A stretch of 64,000 bases of DNA from Alligator mississippiensis (Eukaryota > Chordata > Crocodylia > Alligatoridae): NCBI RefSeq assembly GCF_030867095.1, contig NC_081827.1, positions 49,640,501 to 49,704,500 on the forward strand, given 5' to 3'. Under the pieces are notes generated by a model. It was given only the letters and a program-made list of their open reading frames with translations, had not been told where the DNA came from and did no database searches. Numbering within the stretch: the stretch's first letter is position 1; the number at the start of each line of letters is the position of its first letter. Below are positions 23,985-35,503 of this stretch, piece after piece. The translations under genes were made by a program, and so were the position numbers.

Positions 23985-24915
23985 AATGTCTTGGAAGGGT
24001 GATCACAAGAGGGAGCATGACTAGGTTCTCATTTCTGCTTCCAGGATAACATATACCTTTAACTGTCATTAGTAAAAAAACCAAAATTAATTCTGGGTGC
24101 AGAGTGGAAGCCAGGACTCACCTTTTCCAACTGAGTGACCTCCCCATAAACTAAGAGTTCTATGCATACTTATACTCTTACATTTCCAATGACTCTTGCA
24201 TTTATTCTCTGTGACAGTTTCAGTAGTGTGAATGGAAAGTCCTTTCTTAGCCTAGCATATAATTCAGTAATAAGTAGAGACCTACTGAAATAGGGATTTC
24301 ATGGATTTGGTAGATTTTGTGAAATCCTGCATGGTCCATGAAATCCACAAAAAGAAAACTTACTGAAAATAAAATGCTGGTTCCCCAGAGGGACCCAGCA
24401 GTTCTTACCATGCTGTGGCCCAGCTGTGCAGCCCACCAGGGGGGAAAATAAAGGAGGTGCTCACATGATGGGCAGCCCAAGATGGCTGCTACCCCCACCA
24501 CTTGCCATTGATTGGCTGCAAGGGCTGTCTGTCATATGACTGCCTCACTGAAGCATCTTCATGCCCTAGCCAGGGTCCCTAGTATCTACATGTGCATTGC
24601 AGCAAAATAAATAACTCTGCTGTAGGATAGTACTTTTGTTCTGGCAGTACTGTACCACAGCAGAGTTAATTAGTTTACTCCATCCTAATAGCACTGCATA
24701 TGAGATGTTGATGTTTTACTGCTGAGATAATTAGGCAACTCTACAGTAATGTCTCATGTAGCTGCACCCTGTTTCTCTTTGACTTTATATTTAGTTTAAT
24801 GTAATCTGAATCTGTTTTCTTTCTTTCATTTCTTTTGGTTTCATTAGTCTGCATCTGTCTGTATTTCAAATTTAAACTAGATATAAAATATTCTTTTTTG
24901 CCACTAAATGTAAAA
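23985..24915. other. Intergenic, nothing certain
   Basis: No gene seen. At about 24287-24350 short direct words (GGATTTCATGG, GTGAAATCC) form small inverted structures that may be part of an unclassified repeat. Confidence 0.4.
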
Positions 24916-24921
24916 TCAATG

Positions 24922-25442
24922 GGTGCATACCGATGAGTGCTGCCATGTGGTATGTGGTGCCGCAGACATGTCTGCAGAACCACATACTGCCCACGGATGT
25001 GTTCTCTGCACTGCAAGGGTGCACTGTCCATGCATGTGCTGCTGCAGTATTTTTTTTCCCAGGGTTATTTTTTTTTACTCCTAGATATCCAGGGGTCAAA
25101 AAACCTCCAGAATAGAAAACATGGAACAGAGTACATATGGGTGGCACGCACTGCTGAAAAGTGGAGCTGGGCTGCAGGGAGCTGTGCTGTGGTTGCCAGC
25201 CAGACTCCTCCTAGCAGGATCACCATGGCTGTGGTCCCGGGAGGCCACCTAGGCCCCCAGGAAAGGCTGCTGGGGCCAGCGCTGTGCTGTCTTCAGGCTC
25301 CTTTACCACTCCCAGAGTAACTTGCCGTGTACCAAAGCGTGCATGGCACGGGTATTCCCTGGGGACAAGTAGCTGCGGTGCAAGGTGAGCTGTGCCTACT
25401 TGTCCCTGGGGACCCAAACATCTGCACTCATCTGGATGCAGC
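24922..25442. mobile_element. TIR element, GGGTGCATCCAGATGAGTG family
   Basis: Left end GGGTGCATACCGATGAGTGCTG and right end CTGCACTCATCTGGATGCAGCC are inverted repeats. The interior has the CACATACTGC arm words, T-rich runs, an imperfect palindrome TCCTAGATATCCAGGGG near 25078-25094 and a GC-rich part. No transposase is present. Flanks are CAAT and AATG, so no clear 8-bp duplication. Confidence 0.6.
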
Positions 25443-25449
25443 CAATGAA

Positions 25450-26320
25450 GGCAAGATTCAACTCCTTCCAGAGTCATATGCCCCTTGTTGGTAGTCCATT
25501 CTCTTATGCTAATAAGGTACACACCTTCCTGAATCTACTTTCCATTGCTATCTGTACAGACAGGAAAAAAAAGGGGTGGATGTCATGATTCTTGTTTAGG
25601 AATTTTTTTTTTTATTTAAAGGAACTAAAGACCACACAAGCTCTTGGCAGATATCAAAATACATAGTTATCCAGAAAATTGGCTAGTTACTTTAAAGCAG
25701 TCCTTTGCAACCCCTGGCTTTAGTTATGTTTGACTGGTTGCAAATGATTTTTTACATGCATGCATTATCTTGTTAATCCCAATGGGTTATTAGTAAACTT
25801 TTGATGGAGATAAATCATATCAGACTACAGTTCTGGATGACAGCTCCATTCCTTGAACAGCTAGCATTCAGGAGCAGCAGTCTGCCTCAAACTTTTCAAT
25901 TGCACAATCATGTACAAATGCCTTAAGTTTTATAAAAATGCTTAATACGTACTGATGAGGCTATACAGCTTCCAGGTCTGGAACTAGTATGTGCAGAGTT
26001 AGTGTTGAGTATTGTCATATGGCACCGCCACATACAATATAGGTATATCTTGTGTAAGAAAAACCATAGTTATTTTCTTACAGTTTTGGAAAGTAAATAA
26101 TTAAACCTCTCCTATTTTTGTGTTCTATTAATGTAAAAAATAAATAGGGAGAGATACTTGAAGTTAGATCACATTTTTTTTTGACTCTTAGTGTCCTGTG
26201 ACTGTAACTAATAATGCACTTTGAAATAGTGAGACTTCCATTTTGCATTTGAATGTGTTCAGACTGATAATTTTTAATATTTTTAATTTAAATTGTAAGT
26301 GACATACGAAAAGGTTTAAA
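25450..26320. other. Intergenic, nothing recognised
   Basis: AT-rich DNA without supported features. GCAGTCCTTTGCAACCCCTGGC at about 25697-25718 resembles a hAT-Charlie end but has no visible partner. Confidence 0.4.
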
Positions 26321-26327
26321 GTACTAG

Positions 26328-26625
26328 AGGCATAACTAGCCAGGTTTGAGCCCTGGGCAAAACCCCTGGTACAGAAGTAAGGAAGTGCTGCTGAGTATTG
26401 GAGAGAAGGGGATGCTAAGCTGGATGAATGGGAGGAAGCCAGGACTCTTATCTACCTGGGATTCAGAGACTCTGGCTGCTGCCACAGTGTGGTCTGCCTG
26501 GCCCAGATATTGCAGCAGTATGGTGTCCTTGCACCTCGCTGCAGCTGCTGCGGCTGCTGCTGCTGCTGCTGCATTGGCCACAGCACACTTCCTAGGGACT
26601 ACCATTTTGGTACCTCTCTAATTCA
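26328..26625. mobile_element. Putative hAT-type fragment with GCN trinucleotide tract
   Basis: The left end AGAGGCATAACTAGCC followed by TGAGCCCTGGGCAAAAC resembles known amniote hAT termini with the word GCGTAACTAG. The right edge is near GGTACCTCTCT. Inside, a GCTGCTGCGGCTGCTGCTGCTGCTGC tract (about 26543-26570) yields poly-alanine in one strand's translation. This is simple repeat, not a gene. Confidence 0.4.
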
Positions 26626-27260
26626 GGACTGATGGTGTCATGCCAGTCCATGGGTGGCCTGATCTGGGGTCACCCAGGGTCAGGAGAAGTAACCAAGATC
26701 TGAGGGGAGCATGCATTGTCCAAATGTAGAGAAGCTATGATGCCAGAAGCCAGGAGATCTGTTTGAGGAACCCAGTCAGGGATTCGGAGGGTTGAGCAGA
26801 GTGCTAAGTCAGGAGGCTAGCTGGGTCAGGTATCCAGGAGATCAAACCAGATTTGCATCAGGGAACCAAAGGGTCAGGTCAAACTTGGGGTCTGTGAGCA
26901 AGCTGGGTCAGTTAACCAGAGAGGGTCAATAGCAGCATAAGTCAAGAATATACAAGGTTGAGCCTTGTTGCCCAGACCCTTCCTCTTCCAGTTTAGGAGT
27001 TTTTACTGGAAGGGGAGAAGGGTCAATTGACCCTGGCTGACCACTCTGGTGTCAAGGAGTGGGTGTGTGGCTAGGCCTAGAAGGAGGACTCAGTCCATTT
27101 GAGTGTGCCCTACTGTGTTACTGAGGAGGTGACACACCGAGATGACCATCTGTGTTAGAGTGAGATCTAAGGATCAAGGCCATAGCTGGTTGTAATGTTA
27201 CTGGTTATGCTACTTGTTATGCTAGTGGTAAATCTGCTGAGAAATAAAAGGTTTGGTGTT
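26626..27260. other. Unclassified GC-moderate sequence
   Basis: Repeated GGGTCAGG/AGGTCA-type words suggest an interspersed repeat of unknown class. No coding frame of note. Confidence 0.3.
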
Positions 27261-28035
27261 CCAAGGTAATGTATTATCTGGACTAATCTCAAAAAGGTCC
27301 TAAACACAAGCTTAAACTTTAGGAGTGTTTAAGAGCTTTGTTGTGTCAGGGCCAGGGTGCTTAGCATATGGCAGGGTCAATCTCACCATCTTGAAGACTG
27401 TCTAGGACTTGAATTCCCATTGAAAGTAAAGAGCATTAATAGCTTTAAAAAGATGTCAGGATTAAGTTCAAACAGACTTGCATAACACATCTCTGTCTGT
27501 GTCCAGTTGCAAAGGGAACTGGAGAGAGAGAGTTTGAATATCTCAGAACTCTTCCCTTAAATAATATAAAGCTGCATATAAAAACACCAAATAATATTTT
27601 CAGTTAGGTCTTATTAAAGCTTATGGAGACAAGACTGTTTAGAGCAGAGCCAGAATATTAATCACAAGCTCATTTGTTATCATTCAGCAGTAACATTCAT
27701 GCATGTGTGATGTGACAAGGTATAAAATGTATGTGGAAAAATAGGGATATTTGAACACTTTGGATAAAAAGAGTATCTTTTCCTTTGTCTTGATGGCTTA
27801 TTCATATACTGTGTGGAAGCCAGAAAACCCAAATTCCATTTGTACCTCCTCTAAAAAATGAAGCCCCAAAGTGTTTGTCACAAGGTATTTACCATTCATT
27901 GTAGTACTTTTAGATTCATATTTACAGCCTCATTCCCAAGGCTTTTTTTATATAGCAGTCTTTTTATATACTGCCAGGCAAAATTATGCAGCATCTTGAT
28001 CTTGAAAAACTGAAACATATTTATGGCCACAGACG
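27261..28035. other. Intergenic, nothing recognised
   Basis: AT-rich DNA with no supported gene or repeat. Confidence 0.5.
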
Positions 28036-28039
28036 GGCA

Positions 28040-28560
28040 TGCATTTGAAGCACTCCAAATTCCACTTCAAATTTGGAGCACTTCAGTGCCACACAGATAA
28101 GTGATCATGTGTTGGCATGCAATGGTGCTGCTCTCCAGCTGAGGTGAGATGGGGGTTGCTTGCTCTACCAACATCCCCCTGTGCTCTAAACCTCCCACCC
28201 CAGAATTAGGGGTGGGGCAGGGGCGATGCGTGGGGGGTGCACGTGGCGGTGCACCCCCTACAAAAGGGAGCTGCTGACAGTGTCAGCAGCACCTGTGGGC
28301 AGTTGCAGCTTGTCACCCTGCCGCTGACACTGCTGGCAGCATCTGTGGGCAGTCCGTGACCCCTGCTGGTCATTGCCGATGCTGCTGGCAGCAGCTGCAG
28401 GTGGTTGCTGACCATTGGTCAGTGCTCACCACCCCCTGCTGCCACCAGTGCCGGCGGCATCTGTTGGAGCTCCCTGCTCAGCCCCACCCTGCTCCTGCTC
28501 CTCCTGCTGCCGCCATGCCCAGCCAGCTGCCAGGGGCATGAGTCATTCATGGGGTGGGGT
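28040..28560. mobile_element. Unclassified GC-rich element
   Basis: Starts with the inverted words TTGAAGCACTCCAAATT and AATTTGGAGCACTTCA (28046-28085), then CTGCTGGCAGCAG-type GC-rich sequence. It resembles the other GC-rich non-autonomous elements here but both ends are unresolved. Confidence 0.35.
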
Positions 28561-28687
28561 GAGGTAGACTGCCAATGAGTGCTCTCCTGTGCTGTCCTTG
28601 TGAACCTCCAAAGGCTGAGATACAAGGAATCTTCTCTCCAGCCTTGTCAGAGACCATGGATCCCTGCATGTCTCTCAGCCTCTAGCC

Positions 28688-28881
28688 CAGTGGTGTAGCA
28701 TGGGTCTCTAGCACCTGGGGGGCAATGCTTACATTTGTGCCCCGCACATCAATGGCCAGTCACTGATTGGGGGGGCCCCAGCGGCTCATCGCCAAGTGCC
28801 AAAGGAAGTGCCAGCAGTGAAACTGGAAGTGCCGCCAAGGGACTGCACGGCCCACCCCTGCCCCCCGTCACTACGCCACTG
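28688..28881. mobile_element. Short hAT-type MITE
   Basis: Ends CAGTGGTGTAGCATGGG and CCCGTCACTACGCCACTG are inverted repeats. The flanking octamers CTCTAGCC (28680-28687) and CTCTAGTC (28882-28889) match at 7 of 8 positions. The CAGTGGCGTAG end and the 8-bp duplication are typical of hAT elements. About 194 bp, with no coding capacity. Confidence 0.75.
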
Positions 28882-28889
28882 CTCTAGTC

Positions 28890-29340
28890 ATAGAGAAGTA
28901 GGGCTGGAAGGGAGGCCATCTAATCCAACCACTTGCCTGAGGGGGTCATCCTTATTCAAACCAGTCCATACAAACCATCATCTGAACTCTAAATGAGACT
29001 GCCATCAGTCATGACACAACACAGACCTAACACCCTAACCTGCAACAAGTAAAGAAGAGGAACCATGGCAGCCAATGTCCTGCCTCTATGAAATGTTGTC
29101 AATATATGCTCATGAAGTCCTGGCTAGAGGGCCATACTCCCTGCTACAGAGAATGGCAACCCTCCCAGTCCATACCAATCTGACCATGGGATAACATTCC
29201 TTCCTGACCCCAAGTATGGCAATTGGTCTGATCCTGAGAGAAGGGGAAAGACCCCCTAGCCAGGAACCTCTGGGTTTGGTCCCAGAAAGAACAGATAAAC
29301 TCTAACCTAATGAGGCTGAGAGCCATGCAGGACACTGGAG
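28890..29340 (-). repeat. CR1-like 3' region, antisense, diverged
   Basis: TCATAGAGAAGTAGGGCTGGAAGGGAGGCCATCTAATCCAACC is a reverse-complemented CR1 3' tail. The following sequence, with ATTCCTTCCTGACCCCAAGTATGGCAATTGG, probably belongs to the same or an associated repeat, but that part is less certain. Confidence 0.5.
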
Positions 29341-30515
29341 ATAAGGATTCCTTGCAAGCCTCTCAGCATCTGGAAGTTCCATGGGATAACTACATGCCCA
29401 GCAGAATATATGGGATACTGGAGTGCTGAGCAACCCTCTGTTGAAATCGGTGGAGTAGTGATAGATGCTATAATTTAGAGATTCTTCCTACAAGGAGACT
29501 GAGGGACTTGGGAATAGGGAAATGGTTCCTCAGTAAGAGAGCAGCTAGCTAGTTAGTTAGAAAAAGAAAAAGGGTCTGGCTCCATATTGAAGTTTGCTTT
29601 TTTGGTTCTTCTCATTCATGTATGCCTGGTGCTCAGTACATGTGGAATATACAGACATTTCAGGAAGTGCTACAAAAGAAATTGCTTTAAACATTCCTCA
29701 TTTTTGAGGACCATTTTTGAAGTGCTTCAGCCATTTTTGAAACTCCTTTGGCTATATACATCTGTACACTTGCTGTTTGGAGCACTTAAAGATATTTGGA
29801 AGAGGCTAGCTTGCTTGCCTTCCCACGTAGTATCTGAAAAAACCATCAAAACAAAGGAAAAGACACTTTTTTTTAAATCCAAATGTTACATCTGTCTAAG
29901 GCTTATGCATGTTATACAGATAATTTTGCAAAACTGCTCCTATTTTATGACTGTTTTGAACAAGGTTAAAATGGCATGCAAGTCATCATTCTGAGAACAT
30001 AAGCATACTGCTTTGGTGATGAGGCCTTGGAAAAAAATTACTTTGAATTATTTTTCTGACATTTCTTTTCCAAAGTGGTGCAAATATGTAAAATAACCCT
30101 TTTTGTGTCTAGGGTATTGTTTTTTTAGGCCAAGAGGAGGAATGGTTTAAATAATTCTATTCTGACTTTTTAAATATATTGTTTGACTTGTTACAGATCT
30201 AGTCAAAACAAAGCAAACGCGTCAGATTTGGAAGACTGTGTTCCATGCTTGTATTACTTATTCACAGCTTATCTAAAAAAGTGCTTTACAGCTGTTCTGT
30301 TGACAGTGCTATCATAGTTGTGTGGCAGTCTGCGTATTGTGCGGTGGTTCTCAGAGCTTTGTTACACAGTAATTTTGGGCGGCTCTTGGAGCTCTGAACA
30401 CCTGAATTGTCCTCACAGCAACACCTGAAACTAGTTTTAAGCACTCCTTAGGCAGCTCAAAATTATGCTACTCCAAAGAAGGATTACCTCTGATCTGTTA
30501 CCCAGTTTGTGTTAC
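29341..30515. other. Intergenic, nothing supported
   Basis: An open stretch of 135 codons at 29587-29991 begins with TTG, has no upstream in-frame ATG that extends it and no recognisable domain, so I do not call it a gene. No RNA or repeat recognised. Confidence 0.45.
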
Positions 30516-30519
30516 ACTA

Positions 30520-31090
30520 AGGTGTGGCCACTCTAAGCTACACCTTAGTGTAAACACAACCCCCCTCCCCTGCTGGCCCAGATCAGTTCCACTGCTCGCC
30601 CCACCCTCTCCAGCACCCCAGATCCCCACTCACTGCTCCTCCAACCCCCCACCCCTGCTTGTGTGCCTGCCTGCAGTGTGTGTCCTGGTGGAGCAGGCAG
30701 GGAAGGGTTAACCTGCCTGCCCAGCTGCTACAATCCTTACTCTCTGGGCTGGGCTCAGCCTGGAAAAGAGCAGCAGCTGGGCAGTGGTGGTAGTGGGGGT
30801 TGGGCAGGCAGGTTAATCCTTCCCTGCCTGCTCCTTTGGGACAGATAGTGTGGGCAGCCGTAAGGAAGTGGGGTGGGGGGAGCCCTGGGGGTGGGTGTAT
30901 TGGGGAGGACACCTAGGGCCAGGGGGGAACTGGGGGATCCTTGGGGGCAGGGGGAAAGTCTCGAATGTGAGGTGGGGAATTTTACCTTTTAGTCTTTCAG
31001 GCCCTTGCTGGCCTGAACATGTGACTGCTCCAAACTCAAGCTAGCACTAACACTGATCAACATTTGAGCAACTCAGTGTAACATGTAACG
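30520..31090. mobile_element. GC-rich element with large hairpin
   Basis: The segment opens with an inverted pair (TTACACTAAGGTGTGGCC and CTACACCTTAGTGTAA, 30512-30554) and contains a 33-bp inverted repeat: 30690-30722 and 30802-30834 match at 32 of 33 positions, with a 79-bp spacer. GC-rich flanks and the absence of coding potential fit a non-autonomous DNA element. Borders are approximate. Confidence 0.45.
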
Positions 31091-31588
31091 AGGTCCTCAA
31101 TCCCTCCTTTTGGCGCTGTTCCACTTAGTACATTAACATGTCTTGAGGTGCCTAAAGAAGTGTTATTTTTCCTTGGCCACCTTTGAAGATCTGGGTAGAA
31201 TCACAGGTTTGGTCTTTGCAGATCATAAGATTGGTTCTTGCTTTATGCTCTTTTAGATGCTGAGGTATAAACAGCAAGGGTGTGAAGATTAAACCCTTCA
31301 AAGTGTTTAACTCCATTGAGGGGCACCATCTGCTCTGGTGTTGAACAACTCTGCTTTCTCAAATGGCAGGTCCTTCACAAAGGTTGGTATTTCCTTAGAA
31401 AGCCACATTCTTGCAGTGCAGATGGCTGCTGCATGACCACGAGTCTCACTGTTGAACAGAAAATTGTGTTGAAAAAATGAATCTCTTTGGCTTCTTGTTT
31501 CCTAGTGTATTTATGTTTTAGCAGGATTTTGCATTCACAACTGTCACTACTTCAGACAATGATAGTGTGACTACTTGAGATGATGGCT
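31091..31588. other. Intergenic, nothing recognised
   Basis: No gene, RNA or clear repeat seen. Confidence 0.5.
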
Positions 31589-31589
31589 A

Positions 31590-31765
31590 TCATAGATTTA
31601 TAGTAAAGCAGGGCTAGAAGAGAACTCGGGAGATCATTTCGTTCAATCTCCTGCTGAAGGCAGGATCGTCCCTAGGTAAACCCTTCTAGACAACTGTTTT
31701 TCTAACCTGTTCTTAAACACTTTATGAACAACCCTCTGGCACAACTACCAGCCACAATGCCCAAA
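31590..31765 (-). repeat. CR1 LINE 3' region, antisense, old copy
   Basis: ATCATAGATTTATAGTAAAGCAGGGCTAGAAGAGAACTCGGGAGATCATTTCGTTCAATCTCCTGC followed by CTAACCTGTTCTTAAACACTT is a diverged reverse-complement CR1 3' end. Confidence 0.6.
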
Positions 31766-32638
31766 ACATCAAAAGCACCCTAAATCATTTTTGTTGTAAT
31801 CTTATAGTATAGGTATTCCCAAATTAAAAAAATCCCTTTGAATGTATACTTCATACACTGTACTCCTAAATTACTTTTATGATGAAGACCAAACCCTGCA
31901 AAACCTTACTAAGCTGTGGTCCATGGTTTTTCCATTTACCTCTTTATAAGCAGAATCCAATAAAGTTATTTCTTCAACCCACTCACACAGTGACTAATAC
32001 AGAAACCCTCCTTGCTAAATGGTAATAAATCAAGTGTTTAGGATATCAGGATTTGGAAAGGCTTGGAGGTGCTGTGAACCTGCAGCACTTTTGGAACAGA
32101 GTGTGCATTCCAAGTTTGTTGGAGTGCACGTTGTACAACTGCATGAAGGCAATATAAACTGCTTACATTAAGAACAGAACTGGGCTAAGGGCAGCAAATT
32201 CAGCAAATATCTAAATAATACCCTTCTTTCTTTCTTTCTCCTTCCCCAAGCTCCACCCAGTTTGAGAGAACCTCTATGTTCTCTTGAGAAGACTGTTTAT
32301 ACTGCAGTGCATTGCAAATACAGTCAAAGACATACAATAAAGGCCGACCCCAAAGATGAGGGTTGTACTATATTATTGAAATACATCCTAGTTGTACACT
32401 ATGCTACCATACAAGGCAGCTCTGCATTCTTGCTTGTAACCTTTTATTACCTCCTGAATTTTCTAGATCACTGCCAAACTTCTTGTACTTCATGGAATGA
32501 TTACAAGCTTTTATAAATATAAACCTCTGATTCTATTTGGCAGTTCTGTATGGGAATGCCAAAATGAAGATAATAAATAACATATTAAAAGGAGGTCTGG
32601 GACTCTGGTTAATAATAACACTATTAATATTTTTGCAT
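31766..32638. other. Intergenic, nothing recognised
   Basis: A pyrimidine-rich CTTTCTTTCTTTCTCC stretch lies near 32225-32245. No gene seen. Confidence 0.5.
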
Positions 32639-32639
32639 T

Positions 32640-32880
32640 CTTTTGCTTTTCCAAAGGTTTAACGAATTGATCCTCAAAATATCAGTGTGAGGTATGATAT
32701 GTCTATTATGTCCATTTTACATAGGGGTTGAACTGAGGCACAGAATGTTAAAGAATTCAAGTACAGTAATGCTTTGTAAGGAGACAATAGAGGACCCGAT
32801 ATAGATTTCAGGCATTTCTGGGTTGCTGAGCACAGTGCTTTGTCCACTAAGCCACATTGCCTCCTGTATTATCCCAAAAC
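32640..32880 (-). repeat. MIR-type SINE, nearly full length
   Basis: Along the plus strand: ATCCTCAAAATATCAGTGTGAGGTATGATATG, CCATTTTACATAGG, AACTGAGGCACAGAATGTTAAAG, then on the minus strand a tRNA-like head GTGGCTTAGTGGACAAAGCACTG (about 32835-32858). Both the core/3' part and the pol III head of MIR are recognisable in the expected order. Confidence 0.65.
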
Positions 32881-32929
32881 ACTGCTGTTTACAATAGTAC
32901 TACACTACACTTCTGGGCAACAGCATTAG

Positions 32930-33670
32930 ATGAAGGGTGTCAAATGTATGGTTTGTGGGCCAAATTGTTAGCCCTATGGGACTTCCAGGGGGACTGGGAA
33001 TTCAGAGACAGGTGAGCAGGGGCAGGACCTGCCAACCGAATTTGGGGTACAGATCCACATTGGGGAACCCAGGGGCAAATGACAGCTGTGTTAACACCTG
33101 ATACCACCGTTGCCACTCCAGCCTGTGCGGGTGATTTGGTTAAGGCTTGGGGTTGTTTTTAAATAAGGAATTTAAGAAATTAAAACTGAGCTCTAGATAG
33201 TATACCCCCAAACTATAAGCAAAAAGAAGCCATAACACTTCTGTAAGCTTACAGAAGTCTTTTGAAAGACTTTAAAAAATGTGCTAAATGGAAAAGAATT
33301 TTTATTTTTGAAAGCTTGCATTGAATTCCTGGAATGCAGGGAAATGCTGATTTGTATTCTACCCACAGTGTTGTTGGCTTCTTGTTCTGGTAGGTCATTT
33401 ATATGTTTTCTAAGAATTGATGAACTGTTTACTGATTTCTTAGTTATTTGTAGCTATTCCTGATTCCTGTGTTGTTTCACAATGTAATAAAAAAAGTCAT
33501 TGCTAAAAAGTGTCCTTATAAACTTTCAAAATATTTGCTAGAAGCACTTCATAGCAATTATCACTTGGAACTTTAAAGCTGTATTTTTTCTTTGTGCCCT
33601 TAAATACTTTGATGTAAATCTGTAGACGATAGTTAAGTCCCTATTCACTTCAGTGAAGCTAGATTGTCAC
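32930..33670. other. Intergenic, possible hAT end
   Basis: AAGGGTGTCAAATGTATGGTTTGTGGGCC near 32934-32962 resembles the GGGTGTCAAAC terminus of some hAT families, but no partner end was found. The rest shows nothing recognisable. Confidence 0.35.
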
Positions 33671-33677
33671 ACAATGG

Positions 33678-34177
33678 GTGCATCCAGATGAGCGTGTGCA
33701 TACGCAGACCTGTCTGTGACACTGCAAACTGCACACATCACATGTGCGGATGTTTGCCGCACTGCTAATTTACAGTGCGCGGGGGGGGGGGGGGGGGGGG
33801 AGTTCTGACAGTAGGAGATCCCGGTGTAAAAAAATCCCATGGCAGGAAAAAGCGGGGTGGTGCACGTGGTAGCAGTGTGCTGCTGGAAACCAGAGCCTAG
33901 CTGGCTGGACCCACACTCTGGTTGCTAGCCAGAGTGCACGTGCGAGTGCAGAGTGGCAGAGCCACTGCCACTGGTGGAGCCCCAGGACCCCAGGTAAGGC
34001 TGCTGGGGCCAGTTCAGGTGCTGGCCCCTGGCCCCAACCTTTCCTACCCCACCTGGGACAATTTGCTGCATGTCAGAGCGCACATGCACATTATGTGCTG
34101 CTGCACATGCACAACTATGTGCTGCTGCTATTTATCCCCAGGAAAATGTGCATATGTGCTCGTCCAGACCCACCCAA
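33678..34177. mobile_element. TIR element, GGGTGCATCCAGATGAGC family
   Basis: Left end GGGTGCATCCAGATGAGCGTGTGCAT and right end ATGTGCTCGTCCAGACCCACC are inverted repeats. The interior includes a run of 20 G at 33781-33800 and GC-rich sequence. It encodes no transposase. The same ends occur at 24922-25442. Confidence 0.65.
33781..33800 (+). repeat. G20 homopolymer tract
   Basis: Twenty consecutive G residues inside the TIR element. Such runs can form G-quadruplex structures and are often wrong in length in assemblies. Confidence 0.85.
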
Positions 34178-34179
34178 TG

Positions 34180-35160
34180 TGGCTAGAGGTAACTAACCTT
34201 TTTTGTTATGGCTTTGTTTTTGTGCTAAGACTTGGGCATCTATAATTTAGGCACTTCTATACAGATTCCAGACCTGAGTTGGACATCTAGGCTCCCTATA
34301 CATGTTTGGAGTTAGGCATTTCAGAAGTATTTCCAAAACATAGAGTAGGGAGCATCACTGAGCTAGCCAACTGCGGATGTTGAAAAAAAAGTTTCCTCAA
34401 CTGCATTGTGTGAGGGGCCTTGTCCTGTTGATTTGTGTGACCTGGGCTCAGAGTACACTGAGCAGAAGGAATGCCTATGTCCTGGATTATGATCAGGTTT
34501 AGGCAGTAGACAGGCACTGAGGTACTCAAACTGGAGAAGTTTTTGGGCATGCACAGAAGCTTTGGCCAAGATTTTAACATTGATGTAGAGCTCAGGACAC
34601 TTGACCAGAGAGAGAAATCAAGTAAGAACTTCAGCTGAGAAAAGGGTGTCTTAGATTGAAGTTCTTGCTCTTGATACTTTATATTTTATCTAATAATTTT
34701 TTTTTTTTTTTTTTTTTTACAATAAAAAAATCGGCCATCTCAGGCATAGAAACTAAGGATCCTTCCCAGTGACACTTTTGTATAGCTGGTAGGATCCAAC
34801 TTGAGCATCTCTGTTGTAGGTTTTAGGCTTAATTAAGGAAGAGACAAAGATGTACTACTTCTGAGGTAGAGCAATGCCAAAATGTTTAATAATAGTAGCA
34901 AAGTCCAGAGTAGACCCTATTATACTTAAACTGCAACTACAATAAATTAAACAAGCTCAAGTTTTTGGAACTCCAGGTCCAAACTTTTGTTAGCAAAAGA
35001 TTTTGTTGTCTTATCTGCTCTGCCATATTTTGAAATTTTCAAATTGGTTAGATTATTAATACCTTTAACAAAAGAATTGTAAATCTAGATTGAGAGCGAA
35101 CCCCCCATACCATCTAATAATATCTAGATCTTACATAGCACTTTTCATCTGTAGATTTCA
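34180..35160. other. Intergenic, nothing recognised
   Basis: AT-rich DNA with a T run at about 34699-34718. Short open frames lack domains. Confidence 0.5.
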
Positions 35161-35164
35161 AGTG

Positions 35165-35395
35165 TCTTAAAATAATCGTTTATTCATCTTGGGCAGCATG
35201 CGCTGCCTCCACATACACCATCTCACTTTTTTTTCTGCGTGGGTTTTTTTGCCCCCTGGATCTCCAGGGGTCAGAAAAATCCCCAGCAGTGCAAGATAGC
35301 AGCAAAAGAAATGTCGGCATGTACAGAGTGTGGTGCCACAGATGGGCCTGCGGTATCACATACCACATGGCCACACTTGTCTGGACGCAGCCTCT
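35165..35395. mobile_element. Partial TIR element with palindromic module
   Basis: The right end ACTTGTCTGGACGCAGCC matches the GGGTGCATCCAGATGAGTG family in reverse. Inside is CCCCTGGATCTCCAGGGG (35253-35270), nearly palindromic and shared with 45365-45382 and, more weakly, 25078. The left end is degraded. Confidence 0.5.
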
Positions 35396-35503
35396 TAGTT
35401 TACCTTGTGAATCATGTTAGGTGTTTGCACACACACAAGCTGTGTGTCACCCTTAAAAGGATCTCATGGCATCCCAAGATACTGCAACACCTTGGCTGAG
35501 AAT

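Noticed and set aside
26336-26621. Poly-alanine encoding frame
   Set aside because: Produced by a GCN trinucleotide repeat inside a probable hAT fragment.
29587-29994. 135-codon open frame with a hydrophobic beginning
   Set aside because: It begins with TTG, not ATG; the first in-frame ATG is close to the end. No domain, no splice context and no recognised homologue.
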